A stretch of DNA of 64,000 nt from Pseudoxanthomonas sp. z9 (GCF_006542425.1 NZ_VFID01000003.1:399321-463320); one strand, 5' to 3'; positions 33,388 through 42,914 are shown, numbered from the stretch's first letter. Numbers and translations are program-made. Notes: a model not told the origin generated them from the letters alone.

Positions 33388-35922
33388 ATGATGGTCTCGA
33401 CGTTCCGCACGCTCCGGTTGCCGCAAGTGGCCGCGCTGGCCATGGCGCTGTCGTTGGCCGCCACCGCGCAGGCCCAGGACAGCGGCCTGGGTACCGACCT
33501 GCATTTCGGCAATGCGCTGGACACCAGCGGCATGCATGGCATCGGCTGCGATGCCGACGGCATGAGCTGGCTGCGCGCCGGTTCCCGGCGCACGCCGACC
33601 GGTTTCCTGTATCCCTGCGCGCCCGCGTGGCCCGAGCTGAAACCGCACGGCGAATGGGCCTACGAAGGCAGCGTGGGTTTGGGTTACCTGCACGTGTCCG
33701 GCGACGAACGCGCGACCCAGTGGCGCCGCTTCAACGATTTCGATGATGGCGTGATGGTGGATGCACGCTTCCGCCTGCAACGCGCCAGCGACGGCAGCTA
33801 CCTGGATTTCCGTGCCAGCCGCATCAACGAGCACAACCAGTTCTATCGCGCGGTGTTCGGCCGCGCCGGCAAGTTCCGCGTACAGGCCTTCGTGCGCACC
33901 CAGCCCAACGTGACCAGTGGCAACGCGCGTTCGATCTGGAACGGCGTCGGCGGCCAGCACCTCACCCTCGCCGGTGGCCTGACGCCCGCCGCCAGCACTC
34001 CGGCGCAGGTGGCCGCGGTGGCGGGCGCGCAGCCGGAGCGCTTCCTGCGCGTGGTCCGCGACAAGCAGGGCGTGGGCATCAACTATTTCCTCAATCCACG
34101 CTGGGCGGCCTACTTCAACGCCAGCCACGAACAGCGCGAAGGCGCGCGTCCGTTCGGCGGGCCGTTCTTCTTCAACTACCCGTTCCCGGCCAACGGCGGC
34201 ATCTACGAGATCCCGCGCCCGATCGACGACAGTACGGTGAACGTCAACGGCGGCGTGCGCTTCACCGGCAACCTGTGGCGGATGGATGTCAGCTATACCG
34301 GTTCGTTCTTCCGCAACCGCTTCAACGGCTACGACTACCAGGTACCGTTCGGCCTGTACTCGGTCGTGCCGGGGGTGACCCCGCCACAGCGCACCAGTGG
34401 CGAGTTCGCCTACGAGCCGGACAACGACTACCACCAGTTGCGCGCGGTGTTCACCCGCAAGCTGCCGTGGAATGGCGAACTGACCTTCAACACATCGCTG
34501 GGCACGATGCGCCAGAACGAACGCCTGCTGGCGCCGATGAACTGCCAGGGCCAGTTCGGCCTGCCTATCGGGCCGGGCTTCCTGTTCGACTGCGCCGACT
34601 GGAACACCCCGGATGCGCTGTCGCGCAAGACCGCCGATCTCGGCATCGACACCCAGCGCCTGGACGTGCGCGCGGTGTTCCAGCCGCGTACCACGCTGAC
34701 CGTGCGCGGGCAGGCCAAGTACTACCGCGAGGACTATGACGGCACCTACCAGGCCTACAACCCGCTCACCGGCCAGTGGGGCTATGTGGCCGAGAACGGT
34801 TCGCAGGGCAGCGTGGTTCCCGGCGAAATGGGCGTGTGGGATCCACTGCTCGCGCCCTCGGTGATCACCCGGGTGCGCAACCTGCCGCTGGACAAGGAAA
34901 CCCGGGAGGTTTCGATGGGCCTGGACTGGCGCCCGACCCAGCGCAACACGCTGGGCGTGACCTACACCCACACCGCCATCGAGCGCGCCCATCGCGAAGT
35001 CGCCACCACCCGCGACGACAGCCTGCGCCTGACCTGGAACAACCGCGCCCGCGAATGGCTGACCCTGCGCGCCAACTACACCTACCTGGATCGCAGCGGC
35101 AGCCGCTATTTCTACGATCCCTACGAATTCACCTTCTCCACGGATCTGCCCGGCTTCGTCGAGCCGGCCGGCGGCGTGCCCGCGCATACGGTGTCGGCGC
35201 TGCGCAAGTACGACCTCGCCAGCCGTACCCAGCACAAGCTGGATCTGATGGCGACGTTCATCCTGCCGCGTGAAATGACCCTCTATGCGTCGGTGCGCGG
35301 CGAGCGCAACGACTACGACGCCGAACTGGGCCGGCAGGACTACGACACACGCGGCGCCAGCCTGCAATGGGAATGGCAGCCCGCCACCACCACCGTGGCC
35401 AGCGCATGGCTGGGTTACGACCGCTCGGATCTGGGTATCGCCAACGTCAACGACGCGGCGCTGACGCCGGATCCGACGCTGGGCGGCCCCACTTACCCGC
35501 ATGCCAACCGCTGGTGGATCGACGATCGCCAGCGCAACCGTTACGCCGGCATCAATCTCAACCAGGCTATCGGCCGCGCCCAACTGGACGTCGCGTGGAA
35601 CTGGACCGACTCGCGCGGCACCACCCGCTACCGCTTCGCCTCGCACGGCGCGCTGGCCAATCCGGCGCTGGCGGCCTCGGCCGATGGCCGCTATCCGCCG
35701 ATGATCTACCGGGTCAATGCGCTGTCGGTGGGGCTGAGCTTCCCGCTCAACGCACGAACCCGCATGCGTGTGTTCGACACCTACGAGCGTGGCCGGCTGT
35801 CGGACTGGCACTACCTGGGTTTCGACGAGGCGCGCGTGTTCGACCATCGCGTCTATACCGATGGCGGCCCCGGCGACTACCGGGTCAATCTGGTTGGCGT
35901 GAGCCTGGAGGTGTCGCTATGA
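33388..35922 (+). CDS. MtrB/PioB-family decahaem-associated outer-membrane beta-barrel
   Basis: An 844-residue barrel with a cleaved signal peptide (ending ATAQA-Q, about residue 29). Alternating amphipathic strands with repeated Tyr/Trp/Arg patterns run to a C-terminal VGVSLEVSL that ends in a hydrophobic strand. MtrB/PioB barrels wrap around MtrA-type cytochromes to insulate the haem wire. Two cysteines near residues 54 and 77 are of unknown role. It directly follows the decahaem gene and overlaps the diheme cytochrome gene by 4 bp. Confidence 0.9.
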   Translation: MMVSTFRTLRLPQVAALAMALSLAATAQAQDSGLGTDLHFGNALDTSGMHGIGCDADGMSWLRAGSRRTPTGFLYPCAPAWPELKPHGEWAYEGSVGLGYLHVSGDERATQWRRFNDFDDGVMVDARFRLQRASDGSYLDFRASRINEHNQFYRAVFGRAGKFRVQAFVRTQPNVTSGNARSIWNGVGGQHLTLAGGLTPAASTPAQVAAVAGAQPERFLRVVRDKQGVGINYFLNPRWAAYFNASHEQREGARPFGGPFFFNYPFPANGGIYEIPRPIDDSTVNVNGGVRFTGNLWRMDVSYTGSFFRNRFNGYDYQVPFGLYSVVPGVTPPQRTSGEFAYEPDNDYHQLRAVFTRKLPWNGELTFNTSLGTMRQNERLLAPMNCQGQFGLPIGPGFLFDCADWNTPDALSRKTADLGIDTQRLDVRAVFQPRTTLTVRGQAKYYREDYDGTYQAYNPLTGQWGYVAENGSQGSVVPGEMGVWDPLLAPSVITRVRNLPLDKETREVSMGLDWRPTQRNTLGVTYTHTAIERAHREVATTRDDSLRLTWNNRAREWLTLRANYTYLDRSGSRYFYDPYEFTFSTDLPGFVEPAGGVPAHTVSALRKYDLASRTQHKLDLMATFILPREMTLYASVRGERNDYDAELGRQDYDTRGASLQWEWQPATTTVASAWLGYDRSDLGIANVNDAALTPDPTLGGPTYPHANRWWIDDRQRNRYAGINLNQAIGRAQLDVAWNWTDSRGTTRYRFASHGALANPALAASADGRYPPMIYRVNALSVGLSFPLNARTRMRVFDTYERGRLSDWHYLGFDEARVFDHRVYTDGGPGDYRVNLVGVSLEVSL

Positions 35923-36743
35923 ACCCGCCCACCGGCACCGGCCTGTTCACCGCCATCGTGTTCGCGCTGGGTGTGGCGGCGCTGGCCGGCACGAGCGAAT
36001 CGGTCGCGCAGGATCCCGCTGCGGAGACATCCACGGAAAATGCACAGGCCGGCACCGCGCCGGCCGAGCCCACCGCGACCGTAGCGCCTGCCGCCATGCC
36101 GCCCGCATACCGTGACCTGCGCCGGATCACCCGCCTTCGCGGCGACCCGGCGGCCGGCAAGGCCAAATCCGAACTGTGCGCGGCCTGCCACGGCGCCGCC
36201 GGCATTTCGATTGCGCCGAACTTTCCCAACCTGGCCGGCCAGCGCGCCGAGTACCTGTACTGGGAACTGGTCGAATACCAGAGCGGCGCGATGCCGGAAT
36301 CGGCGATGACGCCGCTGGCCGCCAGCCTGAACGACCAGGACATGCGCGATCTGGCCCTGTACTACGCCAGCCTGCCCGCCGGCCGCGCGCCCGCGCAGGA
36401 AGAAGCGCCGGCACCGGATACGGCCCTGCTGGAACGGGGCCGGCAGTTGTTCATGGAAGGCGACCCCGGCAAAGGACTGCCACCCTGCCAGGGCTGCCAC
36501 GGCGCCGACGCCGGCGGCCACCCGCTGGCCACGCGCGACGATCGCGATGGCCATGCGCCGTGGTCGGCGTATCCTTCGCTGCGTGGACAGAACGCGATCT
36601 ACCTGCAGGTGCGCCTGAATGCCTTCCGCACCGCCCAGCTCCATCATTCGACCAACGATTTCGTGATGGGCGGCGTCGGCCAGCGACTGGACGACGACAC
36701 CATCTCCGCCCTGTCGGCCTGGCTGGCCGCGCAGGGTCCCTGA
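35919..36743 (+). CDS. Dihaem cytochrome c (c4-like), conduit electron carrier
   Basis: A 274-residue periplasmic cytochrome. An N-terminal hydrophobic signal or anchor (about residues 8-24) is followed by an Ala/Thr/Pro/Glu linker. The first haem motif is CAACH (C87-H91) with a likely Met ligand in MTPLAASL; the second is CQGCH (C190-H194) with Met in MGGVGQRL. This two-domain layout is that of cytochrome c4. ATG 35919 overlaps the barrel stop. It probably links the decahaem cytochrome to inner-membrane oxidoreductases. Confidence 0.9.
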   Translation: MNPPTGTGLFTAIVFALGVAALAGTSESVAQDPAAETSTENAQAGTAPAEPTATVAPAAMPPAYRDLRRITRLRGDPAAGKAKSELCAACHGAAGISIAPNFPNLAGQRAEYLYWELVEYQSGAMPESAMTPLAASLNDQDMRDLALYYASLPAGRAPAQEEAPAPDTALLERGRQLFMEGDPGKGLPPCQGCHGADAGGHPLATRDDRDGHAPWSAYPSLRGQNAIYLQVRLNAFRTAQLHHSTNDFVMGGVGQRLDDDTISALSAWLAAQGP

Positions 36744-36779
36744 ACCACCCGTCCCAACCCCACGTTCCGGAGAATTTCC

Positions 36780-37238
36780 ATGAACCACCGCCTTGCCTCC
36801 TGCCTTGCCCTGCTCGCCCTGGCCGCCTCGCCGCTGGCCGCCCGCGCCGCCACCTGCTCGGTCAACCTGGAGGGCAACGACGCGATGAAGTACAACCTGT
36901 CCAACATCGACGTCAGCAAGAGCTGCACCACCTTCACCATCAACCTCAAGCACACCGGCAAGCTGGCCAAGAACGTCATGGGCCACAACGTGGTCGTCGC
37001 CAAGACCGCCGACATCGCCGGCATCGACACCGACGGCATCAAGGCCGGGCTGGCCGCCGACTACATCAAGGCCGGCGACGCCCGCGTCATCGCCCACAGC
37101 AAGGTGGTCGGCGGCGGCGAAAGCACCTCGGTTCAGATTCCGGTCGCCAAGCTCGCCGGCACCGGACCGTTCTCGTTTTTCTGCAGCTTCCCCGGCCATT
37201 CGGCGCTGATGAAGGGCACCTTGACCCTCAAGCCTTGA
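36780..37238 (+). CDS. azu: Azurin (blue copper protein)
   Basis: A 152-residue periplasmic cupredoxin. The signal peptide ends ARA-A (about residue 23). Copper ligands are all present: H69 (MGHNVV), C135, H140 and M144 in [15 protein letters not shown]26 and C49 give the azurin disulfide. Azurins shuttle single electrons in the periplasm, to nitrite reductase or oxidases. Its location after the dihaem cytochrome suggests a second carrier in the same chain. Confidence 0.95.
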   Translation: MNHRLASCLALLALAASPLAARAATCSVNLEGNDAMKYNLSNIDVSKSCTTFTINLKHTGKLAKNVMGHNVVVAKTADIAGIDTDGIKAGLAADYIKAGDARVIAHSKVVGGGESTSVQIPVAKLAGTGPFSFFCSFPGHSALMKGTLTLKP

Positions 37239-37248
37239 CCGGGGTCAA
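37235..37248. promoter_or_regulatory. TTGAC-N4-GTCAA palindrome at the azurin stop
   Basis: A perfect palindrome TTGACcgggGTCAA overlapping the azurin stop codon, 130 bp before ccmC. Each half-site is one base off the FNR half-site. It may be a weak FNR-like site for the downstream ccm genes, or simply the stem of a short hairpin. Confidence 0.3.
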
Positions 37249-37378
37249 GACAGACGGGGCCCCGCGCGGTTGGCGCGGCGGCCCCAAGTCTGGGAAAATG
37301 GGGTGATTTCACAGAACAGAGCTGCGGAGCGGGCCAGGGTGGCGCGCTCCATCGACCGCGAGCGATGAAACACCTTCC

Positions 37379-38128
37379 ATGAATCCCCTCGTCCGCTGGT
37401 TCCACCAACTCGGTTCGCCGCCCTATTTCGATCGCTTCGCCGCCCGCTGGACGCCCTGGTGCTACCTGGCGGCGATCGTGCTGTTCGGTTTCGGCCTGTG
37501 GCAGGCGCTGTTCGTCGTGCCTGCCGATTACCAGCAGAGCGACAGTTTCCGCATCCTCTACATCCACGTGCCCTCGGCCTGGATGAGCCTGTTCGTGTTC
37601 GGCCTGATGGCGTTCTATGCCGCCATCGCGCTGATCTGGCGGATCAAGCTGTGCGAGATCCTGGCCATGGCCTGCGCGCCGATCGGCGCCGGCTTCACCG
37701 TCATCACCCTGGCGACCGGCTCCATCTGGGGCAAGCCGATGTGGGGCACGTGGTGGGACTGGGATCCGCGCCTGACCACCGAACTGATCCTGCTGTTCCT
37801 GTACCTGGGCGTGATGGGCCTGTACAACGCCATCGATGACCGCCGCGCCGCCGCGCGCGCCGCCGGCCTGCTGTCGATTGTCGGCGTGGCGCTGCTGCCG
37901 ATCATCCGCTACTCGGTGGTGTGGTGGAATTCGCTGCACCAGGGCCAGACCATCAGCCTGATGGGCGGCTCGCGGATGGACCCGAGCATGATGCTGCCGC
38001 TGTGGCTGATGGTGGCGGCCACCAAATTCTGGTTCGCCGGCTCGCTGCTGGCCCGGGCCCGCGCGGACAACCTACGTCGCGAGTCGGGCAAGGACTGGGT
38101 CGCCCGACTGGCCGGAACCAAACCATGA
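37379..38128 (+). CDS. ccmC: Haem handling protein CcmC
   Basis: A 249-residue six-helix membrane protein with the tryptophan-rich periplasmic [14 protein letters not shown] motif (about residues 122-136). The external haem-ligand histidines are visible at H63 (YIHVPSAW) and H187 (NSLHQGQ). It presents haem to CcmE. It begins the second half of the split ccm locus, 140 bp after azurin, so a separate promoter or read-through from azurin is needed. Overlaps ccmD (ATGA). Confidence 0.95.
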   Translation: MNPLVRWFHQLGSPPYFDRFAARWTPWCYLAAIVLFGFGLWQALFVVPADYQQSDSFRILYIHVPSAWMSLFVFGLMAFYAAIALIWRIKLCEILAMACAPIGAGFTVITLATGSIWGKPMWGTWWDWDPRLTTELILLFLYLGVMGLYNAIDDRRAAARAAGLLSIVGVALLPIIRYSVVWWNSLHQGQTISLMGGSRMDPSMMLPLWLMVAATKFWFAGSLLARARADNLRRESGKDWVARLAGTKP

Positions 38129-38295
38129 ACTACCTGTCCTATGTCGTCGGCGCCTACGCCGTGTTCGCCATCGTGCTGTTGTGGGACTTCATCGCCCCGC
38201 GCCTGCAGATCCGCCGCGAACTGCGTGCCGCCCGCCTGCGCGCCGCGCGCGAAGCCCGCGCCGCCGCGCCCTCGCCGATGGAGTTGAACCGATGA
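38125..38295 (+). CDS. ccmD: Haem exporter small subunit CcmD
   Basis: A 56-residue protein with one membrane helix ([21 protein letters not shown]) and a strongly basic, Arg/Ala-rich cytoplasmic tail, the CcmD pattern. Overlaps ccmC and ccmE by 4 bp. It stabilises the CcmABC complex and holo-CcmE release. Confidence 0.88.
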   Translation: MNYLSYVVGAYAVFAIVLLWDFIAPRLQIRRELRAARLRAAREARAAAPSPMELNR

Positions 38296-38759
38296 ATCCC
38301 GTCCGCCGCCGCCGCCTGATCTGGGTGCTGCTGCTGGTACTCGCCGCCGGCGTCGCCGCCTCGCTGATCGCGATGGCCCTGCAGCGCAACGTCGCCTACC
38401 TGTACACCCCGGCCGAAGTGCTGCGCGGCGAAGCCGGCGAACATGCGCGCTTCCGCCTGGGCGGCATGGTCGAAAAGGGTTCGTTCAAGCGCGAAACCGG
38501 CTCGCTGCAGGCGCACTTCCGGGTCACCGACGGCGACGCCCAGTTGCCGGTGGTCTACGACCGCATCCTGCCGGACCTGTTCCGCGAGGGCCAGGCGGTG
38601 GTGGCGACCGGTTCGATGAAGGACGGCGTGTTCGTGGCCGAGGACGTGCTGGCCAAGCACGACGAGACCTACATGCCCAAGGAAGTGGCCGACAAGATGG
38701 GCAAGGCGCACCGGAAACACGACGTGCCGGCCGCCCCCGCGACGGGGTCGGCGAATTGA
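38292..38759 (+). CDS. ccmE: Haem chaperone CcmE
   Basis: A 155-residue periplasmic haem chaperone anchored by an N-terminal helix (about residues 8-28). The OB-fold domain contains [13 protein letters not shown]. The covalent haem histidine is H123 in [10 protein letters not shown], with the supporting Tyr at 127. It carries haem from CcmC to CcmF/H. A 110-bp gap separates it from ccmF. Confidence 0.95.
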   Translation: MNPVRRRRLIWVLLLVLAAGVAASLIAMALQRNVAYLYTPAEVLRGEAGEHARFRLGGMVEKGSFKRETGSLQAHFRVTDGDAQLPVVYDRILPDLFREGQAVVATGSMKDGVFVAEDVLAKHDETYMPKEVADKMGKAHRKHDVPAAPATGSAN

Positions 38760-38869
38760 GCCAACCCGCGCCTCGACCCGGCACGCGCGAGGGCCCGTGC
38801 GTTTCCACCACCGCGTTGCAGCCCCGGCTGCGGGCATTCCACTTCCCTTTCCACGGACCCCGCTGAGCC

Positions 38870-40804
38870 ATGCTGCCTGAACTCGGTCAAGTCACCCTGA
38901 TCCTGGCACTGCTGGTGTCCCTGCTGCAGGCGATCCTGCCGCTGGCCGGCGCGCATCGCGGCAAGGCGGCGTGGATGGCGGTGGCGCGCCCGGCGGCCTA
39001 TGGCCAGCTGTTCCTGCTGCTGGCGGCGTTCGTGGTCCTCACCGTGGCTTTCGTCACCCAGGATTTTTCGGTCAAGTACGTGGCGGAGAATTCCAACTCG
39101 CTGCTGCCGATGATGTACCGCTATTCCGCGGTATGGGGCGCGCACGAAGGCTCGCTGCTGCTGTGGGTGCTGGTACTCGGCATCTGGACCGCCGCGGTCG
39201 CCGAGTTCTCCCGCCACCTGCCGGAAACCGTGGTCGCGCGGGTGCTGGGCGTGATGGGCGTGGTCAGCGTCGGCTTCCTGGCCTTCCTGATCTTCACCTC
39301 CAATCCGTTCGCGCGGCTGCTGCCGGCGCCGCTGGAAGGGCGCGATCTGAATCCGCTGCTGCAGGATCCGGGCCTCATCATCCACCCGCCGATGCTCTAT
39401 ACCGGCTACGTCGGCTTCGTGGTGCCGTTCGCGTTCGCCATCGCCGCGTTGCTGGACGGTCACATCGACGCGCGCTGGCTGCGCTGGACCCGTCCCTGGA
39501 CCAACGTGGCCTGGGCGTTCCTGACCCTGGGCATCGCGCTGGGCAGCTGGTGGGCCTATTACGAACTGGGCTGGGGCGGCTGGTGGTTCTGGGATCCGGT
39601 CGAGAACGCCAGCTTCATGCCGTGGCTGGCCGGCGCGGCGCTGCTGCATTCGCAGGCCGTCACCGAGAAGCGCGGCAGCTTCGGCGGCTGGACCCTGCTG
39701 CTGGCGATCGCCACCTTCTCGCTGTCGCTGCTGGGCACCTTCCTGGTCCGCTCGGGCGTGCTGACCAGCGTGCATGCGTTCGCCGCGGATCCTTCGCGCG
39801 GCCTGTTCATCCTGATCTTCCTCGGCGCGGTGGTCGGCGGTTCGCTGGTGCTGTACGTGCTGCGCGCACCGCGCATCGCCGGCGGCGCCTTCGTCGCCAG
39901 TTCGCGTGAAACCCTGCTGCTGGCCAACAACGTGCTGCTGGCCGCGGCCTGCGGCATGGTCCTGCTGGGCACCTTGTATCCGTTGCTGGCCGACGCGCTG
40001 GAACTGGGCAAGATCTCGGTGGGTCCGCCCTACTTCGGCCTGCTGTTCGTGGTGCTGATGACGCCGCTGGTGATGCTGCTGCCGTTCGGTCCGCTGACCA
40101 AGTGGCAGAAGGATCAGCCGCGCAAGCCGCTGGCGATGCTGGTGCCGTGGCTGGTGGCGGCGCTGGTGCTGGGCGCCATCGCCTACTTCATGGCGCCGCA
40201 GGGACCGCTGAAGACCGCGGCCGGTGTTGCCGCCGGTGCGTGGGTGGCGCTGGGCACGCTGCGTTTCGTGTGGACCCGGCTGCGCGCCAACGGCAAGTTC
40301 ACCCCGGAAATGCTGGGCATGGTGCTGGCGCACTTCGGCATCGCCGTGTTCCTGATTGGCGCGCTGCTGGTGGAAGCGCAGAACGTGCAGCGCGAACTGG
40401 CGATGAAGCCCGGCCAGACCATCGAGCTGGCCGGCTACGGCTTCCGCTTCGAGGGCGTGGAGGAAACCCGCGGCCCCAACTACCTGTCCGACCTCGGACA
40501 CGTGCAGGTGCTGCGTGGCGACAAGCCGCTGGTGCGGCTGAATCCGGAAAAGCGCGCCTACGCCAGCGGCGGCCAGGTGATGACCGAGGCCGGCATCCGG
40601 CCCAGCCTGTTCGGCGATGTCTACGTGGCCCTGGGTGAACACCTGGGCGATGGCGCGTGGGCGGTACGCGTGCACATCAAGCCCTTCGTGCGCTGGATCT
40701 GGCTGGGTGCCCTGCTGATGGCGCTGGGCGCGTTCGTCACCGCCACCGATCGGCGTTTCCGCCGCAAACCCGAAGCGCCCAGACCCGAGGCCCAACCGGC
40801 ATGA
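38870..40804 (+). CDS. ccmF: Cytochrome c haem lyase subunit CcmF
   Basis: A 644-residue membrane protein with about fifteen helices. The WWD motif GWGGWWFWDPVENASFMPWL is near residues 234-253. EGSLLLWVL and IHPPMLYTGYVG, with the external histidine, are also conserved. CcmF takes haem from CcmE and attaches it to apocytochrome CxxCH motifs with CcmH and CcmI. Overlaps dsbE by 4 bp. Confidence 0.96.
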   Translation: MLPELGQVTLILALLVSLLQAILPLAGAHRGKAAWMAVARPAAYGQLFLLLAAFVVLTVAFVTQDFSVKYVAENSNSLLPMMYRYSAVWGAHEGSLLLWVLVLGIWTAAVAEFSRHLPETVVARVLGVMGVVSVGFLAFLIFTSNPFARLLPAPLEGRDLNPLLQDPGLIIHPPMLYTGYVGFVVPFAFAIAALLDGHIDARWLRWTRPWTNVAWAFLTLGIALGSWWAYYELGWGGWWFWDPVENASFMPWLAGAALLHSQAVTEKRGSFGGWTLLLAIATFSLSLLGTFLVRSGVLTSVHAFAADPSRGLFILIFLGAVVGGSLVLYVLRAPRIAGGAFVASSRETLLLANNVLLAAACGMVLLGTLYPLLADALELGKISVGPPYFGLLFVVLMTPLVMLLPFGPLTKWQKDQPRKPLAMLVPWLVAALVLGAIAYFMAPQGPLKTAAGVAAGAWVALGTLRFVWTRLRANGKFTPEMLGMVLAHFGIAVFLIGALLVEAQNVQRELAMKPGQTIELAGYGFRFEGVEETRGPNYLSDLGHVQVLRGDKPLVRLNPEKRAYASGGQVMTEAGIRPSLFGDVYVALGEHLGDGAWAVRVHIKPFVRWIWLGALLMALGAFVTATDRRFRRKPEAPRPEAQPA

Positions 40805-41394
40805 ATACCCCTTCCGACAATCCCGGCCAGAACAAGTCGCGCGGCGCGCTGGTGTTCGCCGCGGTCATCATCGGCCTGTTCTTCGTCGGCCTGATGGGCC
40901 TGCTCGCCTATGGCGTCAAGCAATCCGGCCGCGCGGATCGGGAAGCCCTGCCCTCGCCGCTGATCGGCAAGCCGGCGCCCGCCTTCGATCTGCCGCTGCT
41001 GCACGATCCGGCCACCCGCATCGACAACGCCGATCTGGCCGGCGCGCCCTACGTGATGAACGTGTGGGGCAGTTGGTGCCCGGAATGCCGGGTCGAGCAT
41101 CCGGTGCTGACCAAGTTCGCGCTGACCAAGCGCGTGCGCTTCATCGGCTACAACCTCAAGGACGAACGCGGCGAAGCGCTGCGCTGGCTGGAGCAGTTCG
41201 GCAATCCCTACGTACTGGTGATTGCCGACGAGGACGGCCGCGCGGCGATCGACTGGGGCATCTACGGCGCGCCGGAAACCTTCCTGGTCGACGCCAAGGG
41301 CATCGTGCGCTGGAAGCATGTCGGCGCGGTCACCGACGAGATCATCGCCAAAGAACTGATCCCGGCGCTGGAAAAGGCGGAAGCGCAGCAATGA
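40801..41394 (+). CDS. dsbE: Thiol:disulfide oxidoreductase DsbE/CcmG
   Basis: A 197-residue membrane-anchored thioredoxin-like protein with a WCPEC active site (C93, C96), preceded by one N-terminal helix (about residues 16-38). GAPETFLVD has the cis-proline-type loop of CcmG. It keeps apocytochrome CxxCH cysteines reduced for haem attachment. Overlaps ccmF and ccmH by 4 bp. Confidence 0.95.
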   Translation: MNTPSDNPGQNKSRGALVFAAVIIGLFFVGLMGLLAYGVKQSGRADREALPSPLIGKPAPAFDLPLLHDPATRIDNADLAGAPYVMNVWGSWCPECRVEHPVLTKFALTKRVRFIGYNLKDERGEALRWLEQFGNPYVLVIADEDGRAAIDWGIYGAPETFLVDAKGIVRWKHVGAVTDEIIAKELIPALEKAEAQQ

Positions 41395-41846
41395 CCGCCC
41401 TGTCCCGTCACCTGCGCGCGCTGACACTGGCGCTGCTGCTCGGCGTCGCCGGTCCCGGGTTCGCCCAGGCCAGCGATCCGACCCCGCTGCAATTCAACGA
41501 CAACGCCGAGGAAACCCGCTTCCACCGGCTCACCGCCGAACTGCGCTGCGTGATGTGCCAGAACCAGTCGCTGGCCGATTCCAACGCGCAGATCGCGCAC
41601 GACCTGCGCCGCGAGGTGCTGGACCTGATGCGCCAGGGCAAGTCGGATGCCGAAATCAAGCGGTTCCTGGTGGATCGCTACGGCGAATTCGTGCTGTACA
41701 AGCCGGAGATGTCGCCCGGCACCTGGTTGCTGTGGTTCGGGCCGGTGCTGCTGGTGATCGCCGGTGGCGTGGTGGTGCTGCGCATCGTCAGGCGCAGGAG
41801 TGGCGGTCGCGACATCGCCGAAGCCGACGACAACCAGGAGTGGTGA
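41391..41846 (+). CDS. ccmH: Cytochrome c maturation protein CcmH
   Basis: A 151-residue membrane-anchored periplasmic thiol protein. The signal sequence ends near GFAQA; the redox motif LRCVMCQNQS has C53 and C56, and one membrane helix (WLLWFGPVLLVIAGGVVVL) lies near the C-terminus. It works with CcmG and CcmF on the apocytochrome. One-base overlap with ccmI. Confidence 0.95.
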   Translation: MTALSRHLRALTLALLLGVAGPGFAQASDPTPLQFNDNAEETRFHRLTAELRCVMCQNQSLADSNAQIAHDLRREVLDLMRQGKSDAEIKRFLVDRYGEFVLYKPEMSPGTWLLWFGPVLLVIAGGVVVLRIVRRRSGGRDIAEADDNQEW

Positions 41847-42871
41847 TGACCGCTTTTTCCGCCATCGCGGCGCTGTTGACCCTGCTCGTCCTGGTGGGCG
41901 TGCTTTGGCCCCTGTGGCGCTCTTCGCGCCGGCTGTTCGTGGGCGCGGTGGCGACCCTGGGCATCGGCACCCTGGCGCTGTACCGGCTGCTGGGTACGCC
42001 CGCGGCCATCGAAATGCCCGCCACGATGCCGGAAGCGGCCATGCCCGCCAGCCTGGACGACGCGGTCAAACAGCTGGAAGCCGAACTCAAGCGCAATCCC
42101 AACGAACCCGAGGGTTGGCGCCTGCTCGGCCGCTCCTACCTGAGCATGGAGCGCTACGTTGAAGCGCGCACGGCTTTCGAGACCGCGCTCAAGCTGGCCC
42201 CGGACGACGCCAACCTGCTGGTCGAAAACGCGCAGGCCCGCCTGTACGCAAGCCCGGACAAGCAGCTCGACGCACAGGCGGTCGGCCTGCTGCAGCGCGC
42301 GTTGAGCATCGAACCGCAGCACCAGCGCGCGCGCTGGTTCCTCGGCGTGTCGCAGCGCCAGCAGGGCCAGCCGGCCGAGGCCGCGCGCACCTGGGAACCG
42401 CTGCTGGCGCAGGTCGACGGCGGCACCGCCACCACCCTGCGTACCCAGATCAACCAGGCCCGCGCCGAAGCCGGGCTGGAGCCGCTGCCCGAACCCGCCG
42501 CGGCCCCGGCCGTGGCCAGTGGCAAGACGCTGCTGCGGGTCAGCGTGGACATCGCGCCGGAACTGAAGGCGCAGCTGAGCGGCGGCGAGACCCTGTTCGT
42601 GTTCGCCCGCCAGGCCGGCGGACCGCCGATGCCGGTGGCCGCCAAGCGGGTGCCGGCCACCTCGTTCCCGATCACCCTGGAACTGGGCGACGGCGACAGC
42701 CCGATGCCGACCCTCAAGCTCTCGCAGGTCGCCAAGGTCGAACTGGGCGCGCGGGTCTCCCGCGCCGGCGACGTGATGGCCAAATCCGGCGATCTGGAAG
42801 CGGTGGCGGTGCCTGCCGAAGTGGGCGCCGCCGATGCCTATTCGTTGCGGATCCAGCGCGTCGTGGAATGA
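41846..42871 (+). CDS. ccmI: Cytochrome c maturation protein CcmI (CycH), TPR type
   Basis: A 341-residue protein with two N-terminal membrane helices. A TPR region (PNEPEGWRLLGRSYLSMERYVEARTAFETALKLAPDD, then a second and third repeat, about residues 80-200) and a C-terminal beta domain follow. CcmI binds the C-terminus of apocytochromes and delivers them to CcmFH. It closes the ccm locus. Confidence 0.92.
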   Translation: MTAFSAIAALLTLLVLVGVLWPLWRSSRRLFVGAVATLGIGTLALYRLLGTPAAIEMPATMPEAAMPASLDDAVKQLEAELKRNPNEPEGWRLLGRSYLSMERYVEARTAFETALKLAPDDANLLVENAQARLYASPDKQLDAQAVGLLQRALSIEPQHQRARWFLGVSQRQQGQPAEAARTWEPLLAQVDGGTATTLRTQINQARAEAGLEPLPEPAAAPAVASGKTLLRVSVDIAPELKAQLSGGETLFVFARQAGGPPMPVAAKRVPATSFPITLELGDGDSPMPTLKLSQVAKVELGARVSRAGDVMAKSGDLEAVAVPAEVGAADAYSLRIQRVVE

Positions 42872-42914
42872 GCGGCACCGGCCCGCGCCGGCAGCCGCAG
42901 GCTAAACTTGCGGG

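Noticed and set aside
33064..35847. A 927-codon open frame on the minus strand opposite the MtrB-like gene
   Set aside because: Long antisense frames are common in GC-rich DNA. Its translation is low-complexity (Ala/Val/His/Arg) with no domain, while the plus-strand barrel has clear signatures.
31460..37238. A prophage or transposon carrying the conduit genes
   Set aside because: No integrase, transposase, terminal repeats or tRNA target flank the block; base composition by eye is like the neighbours. How it arrived is unknown.
38669..40795. A 708-codon minus-strand open frame opposite ccmF
   Set aside because: Gln/His/Arg-rich antisense translation; ccmF on the other strand is certain.
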